Below, piece after piece: positions 7,032-15,144 of a stretch of 22,522 nt of DNA. The DNA comes from JBCBJZ01 sp038522635. GTDB taxonomy: Bacteria > Pseudomonadota > Alphaproteobacteria > Rhizobiales > Hyphomicrobiaceae. The position numbers and the translations under genes were made by a program. The notes below the pieces were generated by a model. It ran no database searches. It was not told the DNA's origin and worked only from the letters and a program-made list of their open reading frames with translations. The DNA lies in the NCBI GenBank assembly GCA_038522635.1, contig JBCBJZ010000050.1, positions 1 to 22,522 of the forward strand, read 5' to 3'. Every line of letters begins with the position of its first letter. The stretch's first letter is position 1.

Positions 7032-9251
7032 CGCCTGCGATGGGCGCGCTTGTGCCTTCGCTTGCTGGCGGCGGGCGTGGAGCACGGGTTCGGTGTAGCC
7101 GTTGGGTTGGGCGCGCCCTTCGAAGACGAGGTCGCAGGCGGCTTTGAACGCGAGCGAACCGTCAAAGTCAGCCGCCATGGCTTTGTAGGCGGGGTCAGCC
7201 GCGTTCTGCGCGTCAACGACCTGCGCCATGCGTTTCATCACCTCCATCACCTCATCGTGCGTACAAACGCCGTGATGCAGCCAGTTCGCCAAATGCTGGC
7301 TTGAAATGCGCAGCGTCGCCCGGTCTTCCATGAGGCCGACGTCGTGGATGTCCGGCACCTTGGAGCAGCCCACGCCCTGATCGATCCAGCGCACCACGTA
7401 GCCAAGGATGCCTTGCGCGTTGTTCTCAAGTTCGGCGTTGATCTCTTCGCGGCTCCAGTTGACGCGGTCGGCCAGCGGGATCGTCAGCAGGTCATCGAGC
7501 GAGGCGGGCGTGCGCGCAGCGAGCTGCTTTTGAACGGCCGCCACGTCGACGTCATGATAGTGCATCGCGTGCAGCGTCGCGGCGGTTGGCGAGGGCACCC
7601 ACGCCGTGGTCGCGCCCGCTTCCGGGTGAACACGCTTTTCATCGACCATACGCGCCATCAGGTCCGGCATCGCCCACATGCCCTTGCCGATCTGCGCATG
7701 CCCGGGCAGACCGCAAGCAAGCCCGATATCGACGTTCCAGGCTTCGTAGGCCGCGATCCAGGCCGCGTCCTTCATGGCCGCCTTGCGCACCATGGCGCCC
7801 GCTTCCATGGACGTGTGGATCTCATCACCGGTGCGGTCCAGGAAGCCCGTGTTGATGAAGAAGACGCGCGACCGCGCTGCCGCGATGCAGGCTTTCAGAT
7901 TGACCGTCGTGCGGCGCTCCTCATCCATGATGCCCATCTTGATCGTGTTGGGCGCGAGCTTGAGCATGCGCTCGATGCGCTCAAACAGCGTGGCTGCGAA
8001 GGCCACTTCGTCCGGGCCGTGCATTTTCGGTTTCACGATGTAGATCGAGCCGCGGCGCGAGTTGCGCGGGCCTTCGCGTTTGGCAAGGTCGTGCAGCGCG
8101 ATCGCGCTGGTGATCGCACCATCGAGGATGCCTTCAGGCGCAGCCTGCCCTTGCGCGTCGCGCACGCTGTCATCGTCCATAAGGTGGCCGACGTTGCGCA
8201 CCAACAGCAGCGCGCGACCCTGCAAGGTCAGGGCATCGCCCGCTGGCGTTGTGTAAGTGCGATCGGGAGATAGGGTGCGGTGCAGGGTGGTGCCGCCCTT
8301 GGCGAAGGCGGCGGTCAGGTCGCCCTTCATGAGGCCGAGCCAATTGCGATAGGCTTCGACCTTGTCTGCAGGATCGACGGCTGCGATCGAGTCTTCCAGA
8401 TCAACGATGGTGCTGACCGCCGCTTCCATGACGATGTCGGCCACGCCCGCCGGATCGGTCGCCCCGATCGTGGATGCGCGATCGATCACGATCTCGATGT
8501 GCAGGCCGTTGTGCTTCAGCAGGATGGCGTCGGGCGAACTGGCATCACCGCGGTAGCCGGCGAGCAGGGTTGGGTCAGCCAACGGGGCTTGGGCGCCCGA
8601 ACCAAGCGTCGCCTCAAGACGTCCCTCGATGATCGCGTAGCGCGTCACCTCGCCGTGTCGGCCGTTCGCGAGCGGCGCATGCTGGTCGAGCATCGCCTTG
8701 GCCCGTGCGATGACTTTTGCGCCGCGTTCAGGGTCGTAGCCGCCAGCTTCAGGCAGCGAACCCAGCACATCTGTGCCGTAGAGCGCATCGTAAAGGCTGC
8801 CCCAGCGGGCGTTGGCGGCGTTGAGCGTGTAGCGCGCGTTCATCACCGGTACGACCAGTTGAGGCCCGGCGATGTGCGCGATCTCCGCGTCGACGTTGGC
8901 GGTGTCAACGCGGACCTCCGCGGGGGCGTCGACCAAGTAGCCGATGTCACGCAGCATCCGGGTGTAGGCGGTCTGATCGAACGCACTGCCGCGCCGCTCG
9001 ATATGCCAGCGATCGATGCGCCCCTGCAGTTCGGTGCGCGTGCGCAGGAGGTCGCGGTTGCGCGGGCTGAGATCGTCAAGGATGGAGGCCAGGCCTTCCC
9101 AGAACGCTTCTGGTGTTACGCCGGTGCCGGGCAGGACTTCATCGTTGATGAAGGCGTGGGTGACGCTTGCCACGCTGAGGCCGCTGACCGCGATCCTGTC
9201 GTGCTCCTGATGATTGTGGGCGGCAGCGGATGGGGTCTGAGCGTCGGTCAT
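7029..9251 (-). CDS. glcB: Malate synthase G
   Basis: This cytosolic enzyme condenses glyoxylate with acetyl-CoA to malate, in the glyoxylate/glycolate pathway. The sequence has the full set of isoform-G signatures. These are IVDLEDSIAAVDPADK, the YRNWLGLMKGD block, RNVGHLM with Arg352 (equivalent of E. coli Arg338), and NTGFLDRTGDEIHTSMEAGA. They continue with GLPGHAQIGKGMWAMPDLM, PSPTAATLHAMHYH, and VGCSKVPDIHDVGLMEDRAT with the catalytic Asp643 (Asp631 equivalent). The C-terminal NGYTEPVLH is also typical. The length of 740 aa is close to the usual 720-730. The ATG at 9251 is preferred to the upstream start at 9308, because AGGACCGACCC precedes it and the extra residues are not family-like. 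No isocitrate lyase gene is nearby, so the source of glyoxylate is not visible. The stop codon falls in a repeat end. Confidence 0.97.
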   Translation of the reverse strand: MTDAQTPSAAAHNHQEHDRIAVSGLSVASVTHAFINDEVLPGTGVTPEAFWEGLASILDDLSPRNRDLLRTRTELQGRIDRWHIERRGSAFDQTAYTRMLRDIGYLVDAPAEVRVDTANVDAEIAHIAGPQLVVPVMNARYTLNAANARWGSLYDALYGTDVLGSLPEAGGYDPERGAKVIARAKAMLDQHAPLANGRHGEVTRYAIIEGRLEATLGSGAQAPLADPTLLAGYRGDASSPDAILLKHNGLHIEIVIDRASTIGATDPAGVADIVMEAAVSTIVDLEDSIAAVDPADKVEAYRNWLGLMKGDLTAAFAKGGTTLHRTLSPDRTYTTPAGDALTLQGRALLLVRNVGHLMDDDSVRDAQGQAAPEGILDGAITSAIALHDLAKREGPRNSRRGSIYIVKPKMHGPDEVAFAATLFERIERMLKLAPNTIKMGIMDEERRTTVNLKACIAAARSRVFFINTGFLDRTGDEIHTSMEAGAMVRKAAMKDAAWIAAYEAWNVDIGLACGLPGHAQIGKGMWAMPDLMARMVDEKRVHPEAGATTAWVPSPTAATLHAMHYHDVDVAAVQKQLAARTPASLDDLLTIPLADRVNWSREEINAELENNAQGILGYVVRWIDQGVGCSKVPDIHDVGLMEDRATLRISSQHLANWLHHGVCTHDEVMEVMKRMAQVVDAQNAADPAYKAMAADFDGSLAFKAACDLVFEGRAQPNGYTEPVLHARRQQAKAQARPSQA

Positions 9252-9591
9252 GGGTCGGTCCTGGTCGCAAGAGAAAAGGGAACGCGCGGACGGTTCGCGT
9301 ATCCGCACGCATGGTCGGCATGTGTTGGGGGGAGGGCGAAGCGGTCGAGCGGAAGCCCGGCGTTCGGCGTCGTCACACCGCGATACGCCGCGCAGGTTTA
9401 ATCGTCCTGCCGCGGTAACGCCGTTAGACGAAGGGTTTAGAGTTCATCCGCTTCAGGTGGAATCACCTGAGGCGAAGGATGAACGGCAAAGTAAGATCTA
9501 GATGTCGGTCCGCTTCAAGGTGAAGCGAACCGAACTCTAGCGAGGATCAAAGGTGCAGCGGTTCGCGCGAAGCCCGCGCCCAGAGCAACGC
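9252..9591. other. Intergenic region upstream of glcB
   Basis: No gene is supported. The glcB-proximal 185 bases should hold its promoter, but I cannot fix -35/-10 boxes. The rest is the complete family-1 repeat (9437-9540), followed by about 50 bases up to the stop of the minus-strand metallopeptidase gene. Confidence 0.6.
9437..9540 (+). repeat. Family-1 palindromic repeat, complete copy A
   Basis: The element is bounded by the perfect inverted ends TAGAGTTC (9438-9445) and GAACTCTA (9532-9539). It contains two hairpins. The first pairs GTTCATCC (9442-9449) with GGATGAAC (9477-9484) and encloses TCAGGTG-GAAT-CACCTGA. The second pairs CGGT and CGCTTC with GAAGCG and ACCG (9505-9531). A short AT-richer linker (AAAGTAAGATCTAGATG) separates them. 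It aligns over its whole length with 15141-15245 in reverse orientation at roughly 80% identity by eye. No open reading frame is credible within it. Confidence 0.85.
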
Positions 9592-10122
9592 TCACCAAAT
9601 TTTGCGGGAGTAGTAACAGCGGCGCATCGATTTACAGCGCTGGGGGCCGGCAAGATGCATGCTGTCACCGCGGGCGGGGTGGATGAACGCGCACACTTTA
9701 TCGAGGCCGCTCGGCGTCAGCCATTTTTGGCGGCGCCCGCGCTGCACGGCGAAACAGTCGGCGGTCTCCTCATCGGGGCCGCGGAACTGATGGCCGCACT
9801 CGTGCGCGAAAATCCAAAGCTTGACCGCGTTAGGGACGTTGGCCAGCAGCCGGCGATTCAGGATCAGGAAACCAGGGTAGGCCGCGCCGTAATCATCGAG
9901 GTTGTTGTCGATCACGGTGGGGCGATGGCCGCAGGCGACAAGCAAGCCGCCGATGCGCAATTTCCCGGCCTTTATGATGTGTGAGCCTCCACCGACGTGC
10001 TGCACGTATTCTTCGGGGGTCGGCCCCGCGGTCGCTGCGGTGGTGGTGAGACCCAGAGCTAGCGCAAGCCCAATCAGCCAACGGTGCAAAGCGGGCAGGT
10101 CGTGCAACACGATCGTCCTCAT
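9592..10122 (-). CDS. Secreted HExxH-type putative metallopeptidase
   Basis: This 176-aa protein has a signal sequence (hydrophobic about residues 14-33, ending TTAATAG). Its mature core contains FAHECGHQF: His107, Glu108 and His111 form an HExxH zinc motif. DEETADCFA follows about seven residues later, and Glu118 or Glu119 could be the third ligand. The preceding strand FLILNRRLL and the ADCFAV helix follow the layout of M48-like and ImmA/IrrE-like minimal peptidases. Six cysteines (64, 109, 123, 144, 163, 169) suggest disulfides in a periplasmic location. I cannot assign it to a named family. The ATG at 10122 is chosen for the signal peptide and an AAAGAG ribosome site; a GTG lies seven codons upstream. 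Peptidase activity is inferred from the motif only. Confidence 0.78.
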   Translation of the reverse strand: MRTIVLHDLPALHRWLIGLALALGLTTTAATAGPTPEEYVQHVGGGSHIIKAGKLRIGGLLVACGHRPTVIDNNLDDYGAAYPGFLILNRRLLANVPNAVKLWIFAHECGHQFRGPDEETADCFAVQRGRRQKWLTPSGLDKVCAFIHPARGDSMHLAGPQRCKSMRRCYYSRKIW

Positions 10123-10419
10123 AAGCTCTTTCTGCGTGATCACGGTCGATCAGGGCGGCCGCCTGTCGATCCCCATCGGTGCGCAGGCGTAGCCGCAGTA
10201 AGGGCGGCGCGAGTCGCCGCAGGTCCATTTAAGCGTCGGATTAGTACTGCGCGATGGCAAAAGCGCAAGGCAACGCGTGAGCACCGGGGCGCTTGGCCGC
10301 GACATGTGACGGACTATCCACAACCGGTTGTGGGGGAAGGCTTTAAGATCGCAGGCGCAGCCACAGTTCACAACGGTGGCGCGGCCAAGCGCCAAGCGCC
10401 CGCGGCTCGAGGAACCCGA
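10123..10419. other. Intergenic region with nested palindromes
   Basis: This lies between two minus-strand genes. It carries the nested inverted repeats of 10288-10393, described separately. An 81-codon minus-strand frame (10150-10395) crosses these palindromes and ends with cysteine-containing sequence (CGYACAP). It has no convincing start or signal peptide and is not called as a gene. Confidence 0.6.
10288..10393. repeat. Nested perfect inverted repeats
   Basis: The outer arms GGCGCTTGGCCGCG (10288-10301) and CGCGGCCAAGCGCC (10380-10393) are perfectly complementary over 14 bp. Inside is the perfect 16-bp palindrome CCACAACCGGTTGTGG (10318-10333), and a GCCAC/GTGGC pair lies near 10360-10380. 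The arrangement could form a branched RNA at the 3' end of the DUF2244 transcript, or be another dispersed element. Only the pairing is observed. Confidence 0.65.
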
Positions 10420-11013
10420 TTAGATCCGCGGACCACCACGCGCGGTCAAAAGGGCACCGCGCAACTCGTCAGCAAAAGCTGCCCGCTCGGCATCGGTCAA
10501 AAAACGAGCGAAACTAAAGCGGCGGGCGTGGTGCACGATCGCAAGCTCATTGCGCCCGTTGCGGTAGACGGGAAGGCTCACCCGCGCCCAAACCGGATTG
10601 AATTGGGTCTGCTTTTTGCGGCCCTTCGCGTCGATCCGCGTGATTTGCAGGACGTCGCGGTCGACCCTGACGACTTCGCAAATCCGTGCGGCGCGGTAGT
10701 TGGCGCGAAACGCAAGATAGATGATGAGCACATCGAGGCCGAAGAAGCCGAACACGGGCCAGGCGCCGAGCGCTGCGAAGATGGCGCCCGCGACGAAGCA
10801 CACGGCTGAAAGGATGCCCATCAGCCAGAGAAAGCCGCGCGGACCCAAGGAGCGGTGGGGCCGCAGCACAACGTGTAGGATCGGCGGCGATGGCGCTGCC
10901 TTTGCTGGCGTCCTGGCTCCGCCGGTGGCGGGGACCGAAGCTGGCTGGCCCGCTCGCTTGCTCTGTGCATCGGCGCTTCGCTCGTCTTGCCCGTCAGGGT
11001 CGTCTGCCGCCAT
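10420..11013 (-). CDS. DUF2244 inner-membrane protein
   Basis: This 197-aa protein belongs to DUF2244. A hydrophilic, probably disordered N-terminus (about 1-45) leads to the family opening LHVVLRPHRSL. Two membrane helices follow at about residues 61-81 and 85-103, and FRANYRAAR is the conserved juxtamembrane motif. The remainder is a cytosolic PH-like beta domain with WARVSLP and RFLTDAERAAFADEL near the end. Molecular function is unknown; the family is common in alphaproteobacteria, and I recall it often lying beside nth, as it does here. The ATG at 11013 is the likeliest start because the upstream frame to 11070 is not family-like; the ribosome site is weak. It shares an 80-base promoter region with nth. 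Confidence 0.87.
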   Translation of the reverse strand: MAADDPDGQDERSADAQSKRAGQPASVPATGGARTPAKAAPSPPILHVVLRPHRSLGPRGFLWLMGILSAVCFVAGAIFAALGAWPVFGFFGLDVLIIYLAFRANYRAARICEVVRVDRDVLQITRIDAKGRKKQTQFNPVWARVSLPVYRNGRNELAIVHHARRFSFARFLTDAERAAFADELRGALLTARGGPRI

Positions 11014-11093
11014 ACAAAGTCTGCTCGCTTGATGTGACCGGGAGCGCTGGCGTGCAAAGACCGAACGCACCGCAAAGTGAAGGCTACGATCTT

Positions 11094-11981
11094 ATGGCGA
11101 GCAAGGGCAAGAATAGGGGCACGTCGTCGCGGGTGGTGCCTGAGATGACTGCAGCGGGCACACGTGCTGCAAAGGCGCCGGTAAAGGCGAAGGCGACGAC
11201 GAAGGCGAAGCGTGCCACCAAGGCCGCTGCCCCTAAGGCGCCGGCGGCTGCCAAGACCAAGGCGGCCAAAGCCAAAGCGCCGTCCAAGGTTACCGCCAAA
11301 GCCAAGAAGAAGCCCGCGCGCCGCCGGGCCAGCAAGTTGACACGCGTGCAGATCGAAGAGGTCTTCAAACGTTTCGCCGACCGCGAGCCCGAACCCAAGG
11401 GCGAACTGGAACACACCAACCCCTACACCCTCGTGGTCGCGGTGGCTCTTTCGGCGCAAGCGACGGACGCCGGCGTCAACAAAGCGACACGCGCGCTTTT
11501 CAAGGCCGCCGATACGCCCGCCAAAATGCTCGCGCTCGGCGAGGACACGGTCCGCGATCACATCAAATCGATCGGTCTGTTTCGCAACAAAGCCAAGAAC
11601 GTCATCGCGCTGTCGCAGCACCTGATCGACCACCACGACGGCGAAGTGCCCGCTGACCGCGAGGCGCTGGAACAGCTCCCTGGTGTCGGGCGCAAAACGG
11701 CGAACGTGGTGCTGAATATGGCCTTCGCGCAGCCCACGATGGCGGTCGACACGCACGTTTTCCGGGTCGCGAACCGAACGGGCTTGGCGCCAGGGAAAAC
11801 GCCGCTCGAGGTCGAAGAGGGCCTGATGCGGATCGTGCCTTCCGCCTACGGCCTGCACGCCCATCACTGGCTGATCCTACACGGGCGCTACGACTGCCTT
11901 GCGCGCAAGCCCAAGTGTGGCGCTTGCCTGATTGCCGACCTCTGCCGATTCGCTGAAAAGACCCCGCCGCCCTCGAAATGA
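11094..11981 (+). CDS. nth: Endonuclease III (bifunctional DNA glycosylase/AP lyase) with Lys/Ala-rich N-tail
   Basis: Nth removes oxidised pyrimidines and nicks abasic sites in base excision repair. The helix-hairpin-helix reads LPGVGRKTANVVLNMAF with catalytic Lys201, and VDTHVFRVANR carries the catalytic Asp219. The iron-sulfur loop has the exact C-x6-C-x2-C-x5-C spacing (Cys268, 275, 278, 284). Residues 80-295 correspond to the whole E. coli enzyme (211 aa). The first 80 residues are an additional tail dominated by Lys and Ala with KAKA/KAAAPK-type units, resembling bacterial histone H1-like tails. The ATG at 11094 has GAAGG upstream, and the frame above it is not protein-like. The tail is in frame with no sign of frameshift. 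It is divergent from DUF2244. Confidence 0.95.
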   Translation: MASKGKNRGTSSRVVPEMTAAGTRAAKAPVKAKATTKAKRATKAAAPKAPAAAKTKAAKAKAPSKVTAKAKKKPARRRASKLTRVQIEEVFKRFADREPEPKGELEHTNPYTLVVAVALSAQATDAGVNKATRALFKAADTPAKMLALGEDTVRDHIKSIGLFRNKAKNVIALSQHLIDHHDGEVPADREALEQLPGVGRKTANVVLNMAFAQPTMAVDTHVFRVANRTGLAPGKTPLEVEEGLMRIVPSAYGLHAHHWLILHGRYDCLARKPKCGACLIADLCRFAEKTPPPSK

Positions 11982-12294
11982 CATATCTGAGCCCGATGCC
12001 CCTGTTGATTGCGGGGACAACGCGTGTGGCAACGTTGGCGCGAACTTCCTGCTGAGCTACACTTTATCCACAGTTTGGGCACATCGAGGGGGTTGTGCTT
12101 AGCGCGATGCTTTCTTGCAACAAACGCTAGCTGAACGGCGTTGCAGAGAGTTCGACGATTGCATCTGTCACACGGCGCCCGTAGCGGTTGCGTGGGGAAC
12201 TGGGATGCTACGACGAGGTTTCGTTGGTCGTACTTCAAGCGTCGAAGATAAGGCGCGATGGCTCTGACCCAACGATAAGCTTTGCGGGTGCGCA
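11982..12294. other. Intergenic region between nth and the sugar transferase gene
   Basis: These 313 bases hold no supported gene. A CCCC/GGGG mini-hairpin (about 12000-12018) follows nth but lacks a T run. The rest is slightly more AT-rich than the flanks, as expected for a promoter. I cannot identify defined boxes or a family-1 or family-2 repeat. Confidence 0.5.
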
Positions 12295-13938
12295 ATGCGT
12301 CAGCTTCTGACACTTCTCTTAGATCTCATCGTCGTTGTGGCAGCGACGGTGGGGGCCGTTTTCATTCGCGATAATCTGACCTTCAGCGTCGAACGGCTGA
12401 TTGCGATCAGCCCGTTCATCGCCATCACCTTGGCGCTGGCGACGCTGGTCCTGGTCGCGGCCGGTGCGAACCGGTCGATCCTGCGCCTGACGGTGATGAG
12501 CGATTATGTGCGCCTCATCATGATGGTCGCGGTGATTGTCGGGGCAGCGACGGTCGCCACCTTCCTGTTCAACCGCTTGGACGGGATCGAGCGCTCGCTG
12601 CCGATTCTGCAGGGCATCTTGATGGCGCTCGGCTTGGTCGGCATCCGGGTGCTGGCGCGGCAACGGCAGATTTGGCGGCGGCGCGGCAAGACCGCGCGTG
12701 GCGCTGCGGTCACCACGGTGACGGATGTGCCTGGCGAGCGCGAAACCGTGCTGATCGTCGGCATCAACCGCGTTGCGGACCTCTACATCAACGCCGTGGT
12801 TGAACTCGCTGATGATACGATCAGCATTGCAGGGTTCCTGGCGCGCTCGTCGCGCCATAAAGGCATGGTCGTGCATGACCACCGCGTTTGGGGCACCACG
12901 TCGGAGATCGAGCGGATCCTGCCGGACCTGGCCGTGCGCGGGCTTTTCGTGAGCCGCATCGTGGTGACGCTGCCGCGTGAAAAGCTCTCCTTCGCAGATC
13001 GGGAAGCGTTGGAGCGGGTGACCCAAGCGGGCGATGTCGAGATCGAGTATTTCGCTGATACGTTGAGACCCCCGCGTGCTGCCGCTGCAGCGCAGGCGCG
13101 CCAAGCGATCGATGAGCTTGACCCTGATGCCCAGATTGGTCTCGCTGGCGGCCCGCACGCTGACAGGGCGCTTCCGGCACGCGAAGCGATGGCGGCACGC
13201 GTCACAGGCGATGCGGCCGAGGGTCGACGTTTTAGCACGGTGGGCGCCGGAACGGATGGGCCTGAAGCTGACGTCGAATTTTCGATCCCTGCCATGCAGC
13301 CGCGAATTCGCGCACGACGGGTGACGTGGTTTCTGAAACGCGTCTTCGATGCGACGCTTGCACTGACACTGTTGGTCCTGTTGTCGCCGGTGATCTTGCT
13401 CGTCGCGCTTTTGGTGGCGATCGACAACGGAACGTCCATCATCTTCGCGCAGACGCGCCCGGGGCTCGGCGGGCGACCTTTTCGTGTGTTCAAGTTCATC
13501 ACGATGTCCGAACCCTACAATGCGAAGGGCGAGCGGATCCCTGACGACCAGCGTGTCTCTTGGATCGGCAACACGGTGCGCCGATTCCGCCTCGATGAAC
13601 TGCCGCAGCTTTTGAACATCCTGCGTGGGGATATGTCGTTCGTCGGACCACGTCCTTTGCTGCCGGTGGATCAGCCCGCACCCTACATGGCGCGCTTGTT
13701 GGTGCGTCCGGGATTGACGGGCTGGGCGCAGGTGCGCGGCGGGCGCGAGCTGACGGCGGCGGACAAAGCGGCGCTCGACATTTGGTACGTGCACAACGCG
13801 TCGCTGTGGCTCGATGCTGAGATCATGCTGCGCACCATCCCCATGGTGCTGCGCGGTGAGCGGCTGAAACTGGAAGCCGTTCAAAAGGCGTGGGACGATC
13901 TGCGCAATGCTGGCATCTGCCGCACCGCCCGCGCTTAA
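12295..13938 (+). CDS. Polyprenyl-phosphate sugar-1-phosphate transferase (exopolysaccharide initiating enzyme)
   Basis: This is a member of the polyisoprenyl-phosphate hexose-1-phosphate transferase family (WcaJ/ExoY-like). It loads the first sugar phosphate onto undecaprenyl phosphate in the inner membrane. Four N-terminal membrane helices (about 4-24, 37-58, 72-92, 103-120) precede a Rossmann-like CoA-binding-type domain starting near VLIVGINRVADLYINAVVE. Residues 255-340 are a low-complexity linker. The catalytic bacterial-sugar-transferase domain begins at KRVFDATLAL (348). It includes the re-entrant hydrophobic helix, the basic FRVFKFITM motif, RRFRLDELPQLLNILRGDMS, FVGPRPLLP (about 449) and RPGLTGWAQVRGG (about 471). 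The 547-aa length is normal for the long form. No other polysaccharide genes flank it, so the glycan product cannot be named. The start codon lacks a strong ribosome site. Confidence 0.92.
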   Translation: MRQLLTLLLDLIVVVAATVGAVFIRDNLTFSVERLIAISPFIAITLALATLVLVAAGANRSILRLTVMSDYVRLIMMVAVIVGAATVATFLFNRLDGIERSLPILQGILMALGLVGIRVLARQRQIWRRRGKTARGAAVTTVTDVPGERETVLIVGINRVADLYINAVVELADDTISIAGFLARSSRHKGMVVHDHRVWGTTSEIERILPDLAVRGLFVSRIVVTLPREKLSFADREALERVTQAGDVEIEYFADTLRPPRAAAAAQARQAIDELDPDAQIGLAGGPHADRALPAREAMAARVTGDAAEGRRFSTVGAGTDGPEADVEFSIPAMQPRIRARRVTWFLKRVFDATLALTLLVLLSPVILLVALLVAIDNGTSIIFAQTRPGLGGRPFRVFKFITMSEPYNAKGERIPDDQRVSWIGNTVRRFRLDELPQLLNILRGDMSFVGPRPLLPVDQPAPYMARLLVRPGLTGWAQVRGGRELTAADKAALDIWYVHNASLWLDAEIMLRTIPMVLRGERLKLEAVQKAWDDLRNAGICRTARA

Positions 13939-14073
13939 GACCGGGAGGCCCGCCAAGGTGGAGGGGCCAGCATAGAGACGCTGGGCTTTCAATGATCATC
14001 TAGCGCGCAGACAGACGGGGGCGCCTGGTGCTACGCTCAGGGCATCGCGTTCATCATCCGGTCGCCCCTCGCC

Positions 14074-15144
14074 ATGCTCCACCGCCAATCCCTTTGCACT
14101 TACTGCGCGCCGCTTGAGCCAACATCGGTCGCGCTCCCTGAGCCATCGGGCACCCAGGTCCGTCTCACAATATCCAGCAGCGGCGTCTGCCACTCAGACC
14201 TGCACCTGATCGACGGCTACTTTGACCTCGGCGCAGGCGAACAGCTCGACGTGACCGGCGGGCGCACCTTGCCCTTCACGCTCGGCCATGAGATCGCGGG
14301 TGTGATTGACGCCGTCGGGCCAGACGCGGCCGCCGACCTCGATGCCGCAAACCTGAACTATGGCAGCCGCGTCGCCGCCTTCCCCTGGATCGGCTGCGGC
14401 GCCTGCCCCTTGTGTGCGCGCGGCGACGAACACCTCTGCAACCGCCCGCAAGCGCTCGGCATCACCGTCGATGGCGGCTATGCCACCCATGTGCTGGTCC
14501 CACATCCGCGGTATCTGCTCGATATCGGCGGCCTCGACGATGGCTTCGCGGCCGCTCTCATGTGCTCAGGGCTCACCGCTTACAGCGCGTTGCGCAAAGC
14601 GCTCCAGCCGCCGCGACCTGGACCGTTGCTGCTGGTCGGCCTGGGTGGCGTCGGCATGATGGGGCTGGCGTTCGCGCGGGCGATGCAGGATGCACCTGTG
14701 TTCGCGAGCGACATCGATGCGGCCAAACGGGATGCAGCCCTGGCAGCCGGCGCCACGCAGGTGTTCGACCCGCGCGATCGCGACACCGCGAAAGCGCTCT
14801 TCAAGGCGAGCCAGGGTGGCGTCGGCGCCGTGATTGATTTCGTCGGAACGGAGGCCTCGTTCCAGTTCGCCAACCGTGCCGTTGCCAAAGGCGGCGTCAT
14901 CGTCTTGGTCGGCTTGATGGGCGGGCGACTCGATATGCCGTTGCCGATGGTGCCGATGCGCAACCTGACGATCACCGGCAGTTACGTGGGGAGCCTTGAA
15001 GACGCGCGCGGGATGCTGCAGCTTGTGCGCAAAGCCAACATCCAACCGGTCGCGCTTGAATCGCGGCCACTGCAAGAAGCCAATGCCGCGCTTGATGATT
15101 TACGTGCGGGCCGCGTCGTCGGGCGCGTGATCCTGAAGCCCTAG
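14074..15144 (+). CDS. Zinc-dependent alcohol dehydrogenase family protein
   Basis: This is a medium-chain dehydrogenase/reductase of 356 aa that oxidises an alcohol or reduces an aldehyde with NAD(P). Catalytic zinc ligands are visible: Cys39 in GVCHSDLHL, His72-Glu73 in GHEIAGV, and Cys164. The structural zinc site has the standard four cysteines (108, 111, 114, 122) in CGACPLCARGDEHLC. The dinucleotide-binding loop is GLGGVGMMG (189-197), and the cofactor-selecting acidic residue is in FASDIDAAK, favouring NAD. An insertion with YFDLGAGEQLDVTGGRTLP sits before the zinc loop and is typical of one alphaproteobacterial subgroup. Substrate unknown. The ATG at 14074 matches the family N-terminus, but the ribosome site is poor. 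The TAG stop lies in the terminal inverted repeat of a family-1 element. Confidence 0.9.
   Translation: MLHRQSLCTYCAPLEPTSVALPEPSGTQVRLTISSSGVCHSDLHLIDGYFDLGAGEQLDVTGGRTLPFTLGHEIAGVIDAVGPDAAADLDAANLNYGSRVAAFPWIGCGACPLCARGDEHLCNRPQALGITVDGGYATHVLVPHPRYLLDIGGLDDGFAAALMCSGLTAYSALRKALQPPRPGPLLLVGLGGVGMMGLAFARAMQDAPVFASDIDAAKRDAALAAGATQVFDPRDRDTAKALFKASQGGVGAVIDFVGTEASFQFANRAVAKGGVIVLVGLMGGRLDMPLPMVPMRNLTITGSYVGSLEDARGMLQLVRKANIQPVALESRPLQEANAALDDLRAGRVVGRVILKP

Noticed and set aside
5771..7216. 481-codon minus-strand frame spanning murI and the glcB end
   Set aside because: It overlaps two genes with clear catalytic motifs. Its NLAPPNLTP-like repeat is merely the reverse of the short tandem repeat upstream of murI.
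7344..9401. Long plus-strand frames antisense to glcB
   Set aside because: Compositionally biased (Arg, Asp, His), no domains, and fully inside the malate synthase gene.
12319..13992. 557-codon open frame antisense to the sugar transferase gene
   Set aside because: It mirrors the coding gene, its protein is Arg/His/Asp-rich with no motif, and long antisense frames are expected in GC-rich DNA. The plus-strand protein has unmistakable family motifs.
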